Shown: positions 1 to 5,794, counted from the stretch's first letter. The stretch is 7,128 nucleotides of DNA from Oscillospiraceae bacterium (GCA_902766855.1 CACXFE010000211.1:1-7128); one strand, 5' to 3'. Made by a program: numbers and translations. Notes: generated from the sequence alone by a model not told the origin.

Positions 1-39
1 AAAAAGATGATCGAGTCCTACGAAAACAGCATGAAATAA
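1..39 (+). CDS. 3' end of an unidentified gene (partial)
   Basis: Frame 1 is open from the left edge and ends in TAA at 37-39, giving the C-terminal residues KKMIESYENSMK. It is a short, charged tail and does not identify a family. It is read as a real gene end because a strong hairpin follows 18 bases after the stop and because the next gene converges on it. Twelve codons can be open by chance, so the call rests on this context. Confidence 0.5.
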   Translation, partial: KKMIESYENSMK

Positions 40-56
40 TCTGTTTCGTAAAACAA

Positions 57-102
57 CAACCGCCTTTCGTACAGATTCCTCTGCGCGAAAGGCGGTTGCT
101 TT
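57..102. terminator. Probable bidirectional intrinsic terminator between convergent genes
   Basis: A perfect 13-bp inverted repeat (57-69 with 86-98) forms a stem. Inside it, CAGA (72-75) can pair with TCTG (80-83) around a TTCC loop. On the plus strand it is followed by a short T tract (100-102); on the minus strand by a T-rich stretch (TTGTTGTTTT). It lies just after the stop of the upstream plus-strand gene and just after the sirtuin stop (101-103), so it probably ends both transcripts. The minus-strand tail is the better one. Confidence 0.75.
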
Positions 103-841
103 ATGATAGTTGCGAGAGTACCTGCCCGATCGGGGCGTTGATTTCCAAATCATTTTGAGGATCGAGCGGATACGGCAGATGCTCTTGATTGATGATCACG
201 AGATGCTTGCCCGAAAACAACCGCACATAAGACGCGGCGGGATACACCGAAAGCGATGTGCCGCCGATGATCAGCATATCCGCCCGGCGGATTGCTTCGG
301 TGGCCTTTTGCACCGCCTCTTCCGGCAGGGATTCGCCGTACAGCGTTACATCACACCTCACGATTCCCCCGCAAGTGCAGTGCGGGATCGGCTCGGGTGA
401 ATCAAACAAAAAATCCTGCGGGTATGCTTTTCCGCATCGCATGCAGTAGTTGCGGCGGGTGGTGCCGTGAATTTCATACACCTTTTTACTGCCTGCCTTT
501 TGGTGCAATCCGTCAATATTCTGTGTGACAACCGCTTGCAATTTCCCGCGGGCTTCCAGTTTGGCGAGTGCCAAATGGGCGGCGTTCGGTTGGATGCGGC
601 GGGCGTCCATTTTCTGGCGGTAAAACTCAAAAAACAACGCCGGCTGCCTGATCAGGCAATCATGGCTTAAAAGATATTCGGGAGAAACCTGTTCAAACCG
701 AACATCACGCCGGTTATACAGCCCGTCTTTACTGCGGAAATCCGGCACGCCGCTTTCCGTGGAAACCCCGGCGCCGCCGAAAAAAACGAGTTGTTCCGAT
801 GCTTCGATCCATTCCTGCAGGATTTTGATTTTTTCTTCCAT
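101..841 (-). CDS. cobB: NAD-dependent protein deacetylase (sirtuin, SIR2/CobB family)
   Basis: This encodes a 246-residue cytoplasmic sirtuin, which removes acyl groups from protein lysines using NAD+ and releases nicotinamide and O-acyl-ADP-ribose. Visible motifs in order are the NAD-binding GAGVSTESGVPDFRS (about 23-37), TQNIDGLH (106-113), catalytic His125 in EIHG, four likely zinc cysteines C133, C136, C155 and C157, LYGE (167-170), GTSLSVYPAA (194-203) and IINQE (216-220). Length is normal for a bacterial sirtuin. The ATG at 839-841 is chosen because a GGGGGG-rich ribosome site lies about 7 bases upstream. The frame stays open to 943, but the longest start and the one at 901 fall inside or upstream of the inferred promoter. 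Cys163 stands where most relatives have proline (RPDV). It is transcribed away from the lysine operon, alone. Family assignment is secure; the substrates, and whether it prefers acetyl or other acyl groups, are not visible. Confidence 0.95.
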   Translation of the reverse strand: MEEKIKILQEWIEASEQLVFFGGAGVSTESGVPDFRSKDGLYNRRDVRFEQVSPEYLLSHDCLIRQPALFFEFYRQKMDARRIQPNAAHLALAKLEARGKLQAVVTQNIDGLHQKAGSKKVYEIHGTTRRNYCMRCGKAYPQDFLFDSPEPIPHCTCGGIVRCDVTLYGESLPEEAVQKATEAIRRADMLIIGGTSLSVYPAASYVRLFSGKHLVIINQEHLPYPLDPQNDLEINAPIGQVLSQLS

Positions 842-896
842 GCCAGTCCCCCCTTTTTCTTTGATCCGTTTTTCCATAAAGCGTTTCTCTACCGTC

Positions 897-925
897 AGCA
901 TACCATATTCCGCCGCGTTTGTCAA
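897..925 (-). promoter_or_regulatory. Sigma-A-type promoter of the sirtuin gene
   Basis: Read on the minus strand, a perfect TTGACA (925-920) is followed by a 17-base spacer and TATGCT (902-897), preceded by TGG, which fits an extended -10 (TGn). The start of transcription would be near 890, giving a leader of about 49 bases before the ATG at 841. The spacer closely resembles that of the lysine operon promoter. No operator can be assigned in 926-1012, the rest of the gap between the two promoters. Confidence 0.75.
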
Positions 926-1012
926 TTCGCGCCGGGCAAGCACATTCTGCTAAAAGCCGGATTGCAGGAAGCCGAATTTTTTGTGCGTTCAGCCGAGAAT
1001 TTTGTTTAGGGC

Positions 1013-1041
1013 TTGACAAACCGGCGGGGATATGGTACATT
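1013..1041 (+). promoter_or_regulatory. Sigma-A-type promoter of the lysine operon
   Basis: TTGACA (1013-1018), a 17-base spacer and TACATT (1036-1041), with TGG just before the -10, form an extended -10 promoter. Transcription would begin around 1048-1050, immediately before the 5' strand of riboswitch helix P1, which is the expected arrangement for an L-box leader. Confidence 0.8.
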
Positions 1042-1051
1042 CTACATAAAT

Positions 1052-1215
1052 AAGATAGAGGCGCGATTATGCGATCAGTACTTTACGGATGCCAAGCCCG
1101 GCAGGGCAATGCCGCAAAGGAAAGGCGCGGTCGCCGAAGGCGGATGCCGGCAGGCAACCGGCCTGGTAAACCGGAATAAGATCCGTTTTACTGTCGCATT
1201 TGCGGAGGGCTATCG
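1052..1215 (+). promoter_or_regulatory. Lysine riboswitch aptamer (L box)
   Basis: This leader carries the conserved blocks of the lysine riboswitch in order: GATAGAGGCGCGA (1054-1066), AGTA (1077-1080), GGAAAGGCG (about 1119-1127), GTCGCCGAAGG (about 1130-1140), GGCCTGG (about 1160-1166), CTGTCGCAT (about 1191-1199) and GGAGGGCTATC (1204-1214). Helix P1 is GATAG (1054-1058) with CTATC (1210-1214). Lysine binds the five-helix junction and stabilises P1. Its place directly before a dapA-dapF-dapL-lysA operon supports control by end product. Recognition is by eye from conserved blocks and P1 pairing; internal helices P2-P5 were not all drawn out. Confidence 0.95.
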
Positions 1216-1267
1216 TTTTACAGAACCACAGCGCGCTATGGCGCGTATCTTCTGATTTTGGATAGCC
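1208..1267 (+). promoter_or_regulatory. Antiterminator of the lysine riboswitch
   Basis: GGCTATC (1208-1214), the 3' strand of P1, is exactly complementary to GATAGCC (1261-1267), the 5' arm of the terminator. Two further helices nest inside: CAGAA (1221-1225) with TTCTG (1250-1254), and GCGCGC (1231-1236) with GCGCGT (1241-1246) around a TATG loop. Together they make a long antiterminator that can form only when P1 is open, that is, when lysine is low. The pairing is seen in the sequence; the lysine response follows from the family. Confidence 0.85.
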
Positions 1268-1286
1268 GAGCAATCGGCTATTTTTT
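1262..1286 (+). terminator. Lysine-dependent intrinsic terminator (attenuator)
   Basis: ATAGCCGA (1262-1269) pairs with TCGGCTAT (1274-1281) around a GCAA tetraloop, and a run of six T follows (1281-1286). It stands 23 bases before the dapA start. When lysine closes P1, this hairpin is free to form and ends transcription before dapA. Confidence 0.92.
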
Positions 1287-1309
1287 ATTGCGAAAGGACT
1301 GTTTCGAAC

Positions 1310-2197
1310 ATGAAAAACCCGATTTTTGAAGGAATCGCCACTGCTTTGATCACCCCGCTTGACGAAAACGGCGTGGATTATGAGGCGTTCGGTCGCCTGA
1401 TTGATTGGCAGATCGAAGAAGGTGTGAACGCGCTGGTCGTTTGCGGAACAACGGGAGAATCCTCCACCCTGACGGACGAGGAACACCGCGCCGCGATCGC
1501 TTTCGCGGTAAAACGCGCGGCAAAACGCGTGCCGATCATTGCGGGGACCGGATCGAACGATACGGCCTATGCCCTTGATCTGACGAAATTTTCCTGTGAA
1601 GCCGGGGTGGACGGCGTGCTGGTGGTCACCCCTTATTATAATAAAGCAACACAAAACGGGCTGATCCGCCTGTTCAGCGAAGTGGCGGATGCGGCAACCG
1701 CGCCGGTGATTTTATACAATGTCCCCTCCCGCACCGGCGTGAATATTGAGCCGAAAACCGTGGCCGCTTTAGCGGAACACCCCAATATTTCCGCAATCAA
1801 GGAAGCCGGCGGCAATATCTCCGCCGTGGCACAGATCGCCGCGTTGTGCGGGGAGAAAATCCATATTTATTCCGGGAACGACGATCAGATCGTCCCGATC
1901 ATGTCCTTAGGCGGCAAGGGCTGTATTTCGGTGCTTTCCAACCTGTTGCCGAAGCAATCCGCCGAACTTTGCGCCCGTTTCAAAGCAGGTGATGTGCGCG
2001 GCGCCGCCGAAATGCAACTTCGCTATTTGCCGCTGATCAACGCCTTGTTCAGCGAAGTCAACCCCATTCCCGTGAAAGCGGCGATGGCGGCAATGGGCTT
2101 TTGCAAAGACTACATCCGCTTGCCGCTGACGCCCATGGAAGAAGCACACCGGGAAGTGTTGTTTGCCGAAATGAGAAAGGCGGGGATCCGGTTCTGA
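1310..2197 (+). CDS. dapA: 4-hydroxy-tetrahydrodipicolinate synthase
   Basis: A 295-residue enzyme of the DHDPS/N-acetylneuraminate lyase family with a TIM-barrel fold. It condenses pyruvate with aspartate 4-semialdehyde and so commits carbon to diaminopimelate and lysine. Lys164 in IKEAGG is the Schiff-base lysine. Thr47 and Thr48 in GTTGES, Tyr110 in TPYYN, Tyr136 in YNVPSRTG and Arg141 match the E. coli catalytic triad and substrate-binding residues with an offset of three. Length is normal. At the lysine-feedback site, His59 and Asn83 match E. coli H56 and N80, but Asp56 and Tyr87 replace H53 and E84, so allosteric inhibition may be weak (inference). GAAAGGA (1292-1298) lies 11 bases before the ATG. 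It is the first gene of the operon, directly under the riboswitch. Confidence 0.97.
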   Translation: MKNPIFEGIATALITPLDENGVDYEAFGRLIDWQIEEGVNALVVCGTTGESSTLTDEEHRAAIAFAVKRAAKRVPIIAGTGSNDTAYALDLTKFSCEAGVDGVLVVTPYYNKATQNGLIRLFSEVADAATAPVILYNVPSRTGVNIEPKTVAALAEHPNISAIKEAGGNISAVAQIAALCGEKIHIYSGNDDQIVPIMSLGGKGCISVLSNLLPKQSAELCARFKAGDVRGAAEMQLRYLPLINALFSEVNPIPVKAAMAAMGFCKDYIRLPLTPMEEAHREVLFAEMRKAGIRF

Positions 2198-3051
2198 TGA
2201 AAAAACAAATTCGTTTTACCAAAATGCACGGGATCGGCAATGATTATGTCTATATCAACTGCTTTGAAGAAACCGTGGAAGACCCGGCGCGGTTGGCGCG
2301 GCTGATGTCTCCCCGAAGGACGGCAGTGGGAAGTGACGGGCTGATCCTCATTTGCCCCTCGGATGTTGCCGATGCCAAAATGCGCATGTTCAATCTGGAC
2401 GGCAGCGAAGGCAAAATGTGCGGCAACGGCATCCGTTGCGTGGGGAAATACCTGTATGACAACGGCATTGCCCGCAAAGACACCCTTACGGTGGAAACAT
2501 TAAGCGGGATCAAAACCCTGCGGGTAACCGCCGAAAACGGGGAAGCTTCTTGCCTGACCGTGGACATGGGCGAGCCGATCCTGACCCCCGCCGATATTCC
2601 GGTTTTGTTTGAAGGCACCCGCATGATCAACCAGCCGATCACTGTTTTAGGCGCTGAATACCGCATAACAGCCGTTTCCATGGGGAATCCGCACGCCGTT
2701 CTGTTTTGTGATGATGTGGACGGGCTTGATCTGGAAGCGATCGGCCCGGCCTTTGAGCATCATCCCCTTTTCCCCGAACAGGTCAATACGGAGTTTATCC
2801 GCCCGGTGGGGCCGAACGCCCTGCAAATGCGGGTGTGGGAGCGCGGAAGCGGCGAAACCTTCGCCTGCGGAACAGGCGCCTGCGCGGCGGCGGTGGCGGC
2901 GGTGTTAAACGGAATCTGTGAAAAAGAAAAAGAAGTGACCGTGCATTTAAAATGCGGCGATCTTTTTATCACTTATGCGGCAGACTCTCATATATATATG
3001 AGGGGTGCGGCGGAAAAAGTTTATGAGGGAGTGTACTGTTATGAGCCTTAA
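2197..3051 (+). CDS. dapF: Diaminopimelate epimerase
   Basis: A 284-residue, cofactor-independent epimerase that converts LL-diaminopimelate to meso-diaminopimelate. The two catalytic cysteines are Cys75 in MCGNGIRC and Cys224 in ACGTGACA, one in each half of the pseudo-symmetric fold. Other family motifs are HGIGNDY (11-17), GSDG (45-48), NPHAV (164-168) and ERGSGET (216-222). The ATG at 2197-2199 shares its first base with the dapA stop (TGATG), which suggests translational coupling. A purine-rich GAAAGGCGGGGA stretch precedes it inside dapA. The frame is open further upstream to 2101, but that extension lies wholly within dapA and lacks family similarity. No abnormal feature is seen. Confidence 0.97.
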   Translation: MKKQIRFTKMHGIGNDYVYINCFEETVEDPARLARLMSPRRTAVGSDGLILICPSDVADAKMRMFNLDGSEGKMCGNGIRCVGKYLYDNGIARKDTLTVETLSGIKTLRVTAENGEASCLTVDMGEPILTPADIPVLFEGTRMINQPITVLGAEYRITAVSMGNPHAVLFCDDVDGLDLEAIGPAFEHHPLFPEQVNTEFIRPVGPNALQMRVWERGSGETFACGTGACAAAVAAVLNGICEKEKEVTVHLKCGDLFITYAADSHIYMRGAAEKVYEGVYCYEP

Positions 3052-4228
3052 AATCAAGATCAATGAGCATTATTCTTCTTTAAAAAAGAATTATCTGTTT
3101 TCCGAGATCGCGGCACGGGTCGGCGCTTATTCCGAGGCTCACCCGGAAGCGAAGATCGTGCGGCTCGGCATTGGGGATGTTACCCTGCCGCTTTCGCCCG
3201 TTGTGGTGAACGCAATGAAAAAAGCGGCTGACGAAATGGGGCAGGCCGCCACCTTCCGCGGGTACGCGCCCGATTTCGGGTATGACTTTTTGCGTAACGC
3301 CATCGCGGCCTATTACGGCAAAAACGGCGTGACGGTTTCGTCCGGAGAAATCTTTGTTTCAGACGGAGCCAAAAGCGATGTAGGCAATATTGTGGATATT
3401 TTGGGCGAGAACGAAATTTTGATTCCCGATCCGGTTTATCCCGTTTATCTTGACAGCAACCTGATGAGCGGGCACACCGTGCGGTTTTTAAAAGGGAACG
3501 AGCAAAACGGTTTTCTCCCCCTGCCCGAAGGACTGCCCGAAAAGCCCTACATCATCTATCTTTGCTCCCCGAACAATCCCACCGGCGCGGTATATTCGAA
3601 GGCGCAACTGAAAATCTGGGTGGATTTTGCCAATCAAACCGGTTCGCTGATTATTTTCGACTCGGCATATGAGGCTTTCATTCGCAGTGACGCGCCGCAC
3701 TCGATTTACGCCGTGGAAGGCGCGAAAACCTGCGCGGTGGAAATTTGCAGTTTCTCCAAAACCGCCGGTTTCACCGGCACCCGCTGTGCGTGGTCGGTTT
3801 TCCCGGAGGCGTTGGCGGCGGGCGATACCAAACTTTCCGCCCTGTGGGGGCGGCGGCAAGCCACCAAATTTAACGGTGTTCCCTATGTGGTACAGCGTGC
3901 CGCGGAAGCCGCGCTGACCGAGGAAGGCATTCACCAGTGCCGCGCCAATATCGCTTATTATATGGAAAACGCCCGTTTGCTCGCGGCGGTTTTAAAAGAA
4001 AAAGGCATCTGGTTTACCGGCGGCACCGATTCCCCCTATTTGTGGCTGAAATGCCCGAACGGGATGGATTCCTGGGAATTTTTTGATTTTCTGCTGCAAA
4101 AAGCGCAACTGGTCGGCACGCCGGGGGCAGGCTTCGGAGAAGCGGGAGAAGGCTACTTCCGCCTGACTTCCTTCGGCAGCCGCGAAGCCACCGAAGAAGC
4201 GGTACGCCGCCTGAATACACTGTTATAA
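3041..4228 (+). CDS. dapL: LL-diaminopimelate aminotransferase
   Basis: A 395-residue PLP enzyme (fold type I aminotransferase). It converts tetrahydrodipicolinate to LL-diaminopimelate in one step with glutamate as amino donor, bypassing the succinylase and acetylase routes. Visible motifs are RLGIGDVTLPL (41-51), SDGAKSD (107-113), DPVYPVY (130-136), SPNNPTG (176-182), FDSAYEAF (206-213), the PLP lysine Lys240 in SFSKTAGFTGTRC, RRQATKFNG (271-279), SWEFFD (344-349) and GYFRLTSFGSR (371-381). The segment usually reading GYGPEQG is GYAPDFG here (74-80). Length is slightly below the common 400-411. The ATG at 3041 is chosen because GAGGGA (3025-3030) sits 10 bases upstream and the protein then begins like its family (SLKINEHY). 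It overlaps the end of dapF by 11 bases. Its presence defines the aminotransferase variant of the lysine pathway. Confidence 0.96.
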   Translation: MSLKIKINEHYSSLKKNYLFSEIAARVGAYSEAHPEAKIVRLGIGDVTLPLSPVVVNAMKKAADEMGQAATFRGYAPDFGYDFLRNAIAAYYGKNGVTVSSGEIFVSDGAKSDVGNIVDILGENEILIPDPVYPVYLDSNLMSGHTVRFLKGNEQNGFLPLPEGLPEKPYIIYLCSPNNPTGAVYSKAQLKIWVDFANQTGSLIIFDSAYEAFIRSDAPHSIYAVEGAKTCAVEICSFSKTAGFTGTRCAWSVFPEALAAGDTKLSALWGRRQATKFNGVPYVVQRAAEAALTEEGIHQCRANIAYYMENARLLAAVLKEKGIWFTGGTDSPYLWLKCPNGMDSWEFFDFLLQKAQLVGTPGAGFGEAGEGYFRLTSFGSREATEEAVRRLNTLL

Positions 4229-4246
4229 AACAGAATGGAGTTTATG

Positions 4247-5542
4247 ATGATCTGTGACAATCTTTCCGTAAATGAAAAAGGCCACCTCACCTTTGCCGGG
4301 CAAGATACGGTTCTCTTAGCGGAACAGTACGGCACCCCGCTTTACTTAATGGATGAAGACAAAATCCGGGAGCATGTGCGCACTTATCGGGACGCCATGG
4401 TCGCCACGATGCCGGCGGGCTCGATGCCGGAATTTGCCAGCAAAGCATTTTCCTGCAAACACATTTACCGCATTATGGCGGAAGAAGGCATTGACATTGA
4501 TGTGGTTTCCCCGGGGGAGATTTACACCGCCATGCAGGCAGGGTTCCCCATGGAAAAAGCCTTTTTTCACGGGAACAACAAAACCGACGAAGACCTGCGC
4601 TTTGCCATCCGCGCCGGCGTAGGGACGATTGTGGTGGACAGCGAGGATGAATTGACCGCGCTGGACCGTATTGCCGGGGAACTTGGTGTGAAGCAGAATA
4701 TTTTACTGCGGGTTGCCCCGGGGATCGACCCGCATACCCACAAAAAAATCTCCACCGGCTCGGTGGATTCGAAATTCGGCGTAACGGTGCTGGATGGGCT
4801 TGCCGTAAAGGCGGCGGAAACCGCTTTGGCGGCGCAAAATCTTGTTTTAAAAGGATTCCATTGCCACATCGGCTCGCAGATTTTTGAATCACAGCCCTTT
4901 ATCACCGCGTCGGAAATGATGTTGGATTATATCGTGCAAGTGCGCGACAAAACAGACTATCTCCCGGAAATGCTCAACTTGGGCGGCGGTTTCGGCGTGC
5001 GATATGTGGAAAGCGATCCCGTCATTGATTACGCCGAAAAAATCGCGGAAGTCGCCGCCGCTTTACAGGCGCAATGCGAAGTTCGCGGGTTGCCCGTTCC
5101 GAAAATCCTGATGGAGCCGGGGCGCAGTCTGGTGGCCGACGCGGGCCTGACCTTGTATACCGTAGGCGGTGTGAAAGAGATCCCCGGTTATAAAAACTAT
5201 ATTGCCATTGACGGCGGCATGACCGATAATCCCCGCTACACCCTGTATGAATCCGCTTATACGCTGGCGCTGGCTTCCAGGGCAAACGCACCGAAAGATT
5301 TTGTTGCCACCGTAGGCGGCAGATGCTGCGAATCGGGCGATTTGATCCAGGAAAATGTATCGTTGCCGAAGCCTGTGCGCGGGGAGATCCTCGCGGTGAT
5401 GACCACCGGGGCATACAATTATTCCATGGCGTCAAACTACAACCGCGTGGGCAGACCGCCCGTGGTGATGCTCAAAGGCGGGAAAAGCACCGTGGCGGTG
5501 CGCCGCGAAACACTGGAGGATCTTTGCGCGCTTGACAAATAA
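4247..5542 (+). CDS. lysA: Diaminopimelate decarboxylase
   Basis: A 431-residue PLP-dependent decarboxylase of the alanine-racemase-like fold (type III) that turns meso-diaminopimelate into L-lysine and CO2, the last pathway step. Lys66 in FASKAF is the PLP lysine. Other motifs are DVVSPGE (85-91), HGNNKT (108-113), HCHIGSQ (205-211), the phosphate-binding GGGFG (246-250), EPGRS (290-294), CESGD (361-365, active-site Cys and Glu) and GAYNYSMASNYN (388-399). Starts at 4235, 4244 and 4247 are all possible in frame. I prefer 4247 because AATGGAG (4234-4240) then lies 6 bases upstream as a ribosome site, whereas the 4235 start has none. It follows dapL by 18 bases and is the last gene of the operon, ahead of a terminator. 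Confidence 0.96.
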   Translation: MICDNLSVNEKGHLTFAGQDTVLLAEQYGTPLYLMDEDKIREHVRTYRDAMVATMPAGSMPEFASKAFSCKHIYRIMAEEGIDIDVVSPGEIYTAMQAGFPMEKAFFHGNNKTDEDLRFAIRAGVGTIVVDSEDELTALDRIAGELGVKQNILLRVAPGIDPHTHKKISTGSVDSKFGVTVLDGLAVKAAETALAAQNLVLKGFHCHIGSQIFESQPFITASEMMLDYIVQVRDKTDYLPEMLNLGGGFGVRYVESDPVIDYAEKIAEVAAALQAQCEVRGLPVPKILMEPGRSLVADAGLTLYTVGGVKEIPGYKNYIAIDGGMTDNPRYTLYESAYTLALASRANAPKDFVATVGGRCCESGDLIQENVSLPKPVRGEILAVMTTGAYNYSMASNYNRVGRPPVVMLKGGKSTVAVRRETLEDLCALDK

Positions 5543-5560
5543 TGGGGTATGCGTTATGAT
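5532..5560 (+). promoter_or_regulatory. Consensus-like promoter inside the end of lysA
   Basis: TTGACA (5532-5537, within the Leu-Asp-Lys codons and just before the lysA stop) is followed by a 17-base spacer and TATGAT (5555-5560), a match of 6/6 and 5/6 to the sigma-A consensus. Transcription would start near 5567, only about 13 bases before a strong terminator hairpin. It may therefore make a transcript of roughly 40 bases, feed rlmD by read-through, or be fortuitous. Confidence 0.45.
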
Positions 5561-5579
5561 AAGATGATGAAGAATCGTT

Positions 5580-5607
5580 GGGAGAGCCTTCACGCTCTCC
5601 CTTTTTT
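5580..5607 (+). terminator. Intrinsic terminator of the lysine operon
   Basis: GGGAGAGC (5580-5587) pairs perfectly with GCTCTCCC (5594-5601) around a 6-base loop, followed by six T (5602-5607). It lies 37 bases after the lysA stop and is a textbook rho-independent terminator for the plus strand. Confidence 0.95.
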
Positions 5608-5611
5608 AAAG

Positions 5612-5650
5612 AAAAAAATTCGGGCGCACCGGAACCGACGCGCTCGAATT
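5612..5650 (-). terminator. Leftward intrinsic terminator
   Basis: An 11-bp inverted repeat (5617-5627 with 5640-5650) is followed, on the minus strand, by a run of seven T (5618-5612). One pair is an A-C mismatch on the minus strand but a G-U wobble on the plus strand. It lies back to back with the lysA terminator and would stop leftward transcription. Confidence 0.55.
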
Positions 5651-5696
5651 CGGAAAACGGCAAGATTATTACCCAGCCGCTTTAAACAAATTTTAT
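5612..5696 (-). ncRNA. Candidate small RNA, opposite strand, about 85 nt
   Basis: No gene is known to me here. On the minus strand, a promoter (5730-5703) would start transcription near 5696. The transcript would fold a first hairpin (AAAGCGGC, 5683-5676, with GCCGTTTT, 5661-5654, and a 14-base loop reading TGGGTAATAATCTT). It would then end in a second hairpin and T-run at 5612. No ATG lies within it, and the only longer frame starts at a TTG with no ribosome site. A terminator facing left here has no other obvious leftward transcript to serve, since genes on both sides run rightward. No Rfam family was recognised; expression and ends are inference. Confidence 0.35.
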
Positions 5697-5702
5697 AGTT
5701 TT

Positions 5703-5730
5703 ATTTTAGCGCGAAAAATGCGTTTGTCAA
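5703..5730 (-). promoter_or_regulatory. Leftward promoter in the lysA-rlmD gap
   Basis: Read on the minus strand, TTGACA (5730-5725) is followed by a 16-base spacer and TAAAAT (5708-5703), matching 6/6 and 5/6 of the consensus. It begins TTGACAAACGC, the same bases as the sirtuin promoter. The surroundings are AT-rich, which raises the chance of a false -10. Confidence 0.45.
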
Positions 5731-5766
5731 GAAAAAATTTTCATTTTTTTCATGATTTGTTAAAAA

Positions 5767-5794
5767 ATTCGGATTTTGTCGGAAAAAATCGAAT
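5767..5794 (+). other. Hairpin in the rlmD leader
   Basis: ATTCG (5767-5771) pairs with CGAAT (5790-5794), and ATTTT (5773-5777) with AAAAT (5785-5789). This gives a 10-bp stem with one bulged G and a 7-base loop. It ends 5 bases before the ribosome site of rlmD. It is AT-rich and could be chance. On the minus strand it is followed by six T and could act as a weak terminator for antisense transcription. Confidence 0.3.

Noticed and set aside
842..943. N-terminal extension of the sirtuin to 943
   Set aside because: The inferred promoter (897-925) lies inside this stretch and the extra residues do not resemble the family; the strong ribosome site fits the ATG at 841.
954..1004. Three imperfect copies of AGCCGRATT-like sequence (954, 969, 990) between the divergent promoters
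   Set aside because: Spacing is irregular (15 and 21 bases), copies differ, and no known operator matches; too weak to call an operator without comparison.
1013..1255. 80-codon plus-strand frame through the lysine leader
   Set aside because: It starts at the promoter itself, before the expected transcript start, and runs through conserved aptamer bases. The L box mechanism needs no leader peptide.
1067..1654. 195-codon minus-strand open frame across the leader and the start of dapA
   Set aside because: It is antisense to the riboswitch and dapA, has no recognisable motif and no ribosome site; it is a shadow of a GC-biased gene.
2987..3000. Short TA dinucleotide run near the end of dapF
   Set aside because: It encodes His-Ile-Tyr-Met within an intact reading frame; it is too short to be meaningful as a repeat.
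4235..4246. Earlier lysA start at 4235
   Set aside because: No ribosome site precedes it, whereas GGAG at 4237-4240 is well placed for the ATG at 4247. It remains possible and would add four residues.
5472..5663. 63-codon minus-strand frame beginning at TTG in the candidate small RNA
   Set aside because: There is no ribosome site, it crosses both terminators and runs antisense into lysA; the protein shows no known pattern.
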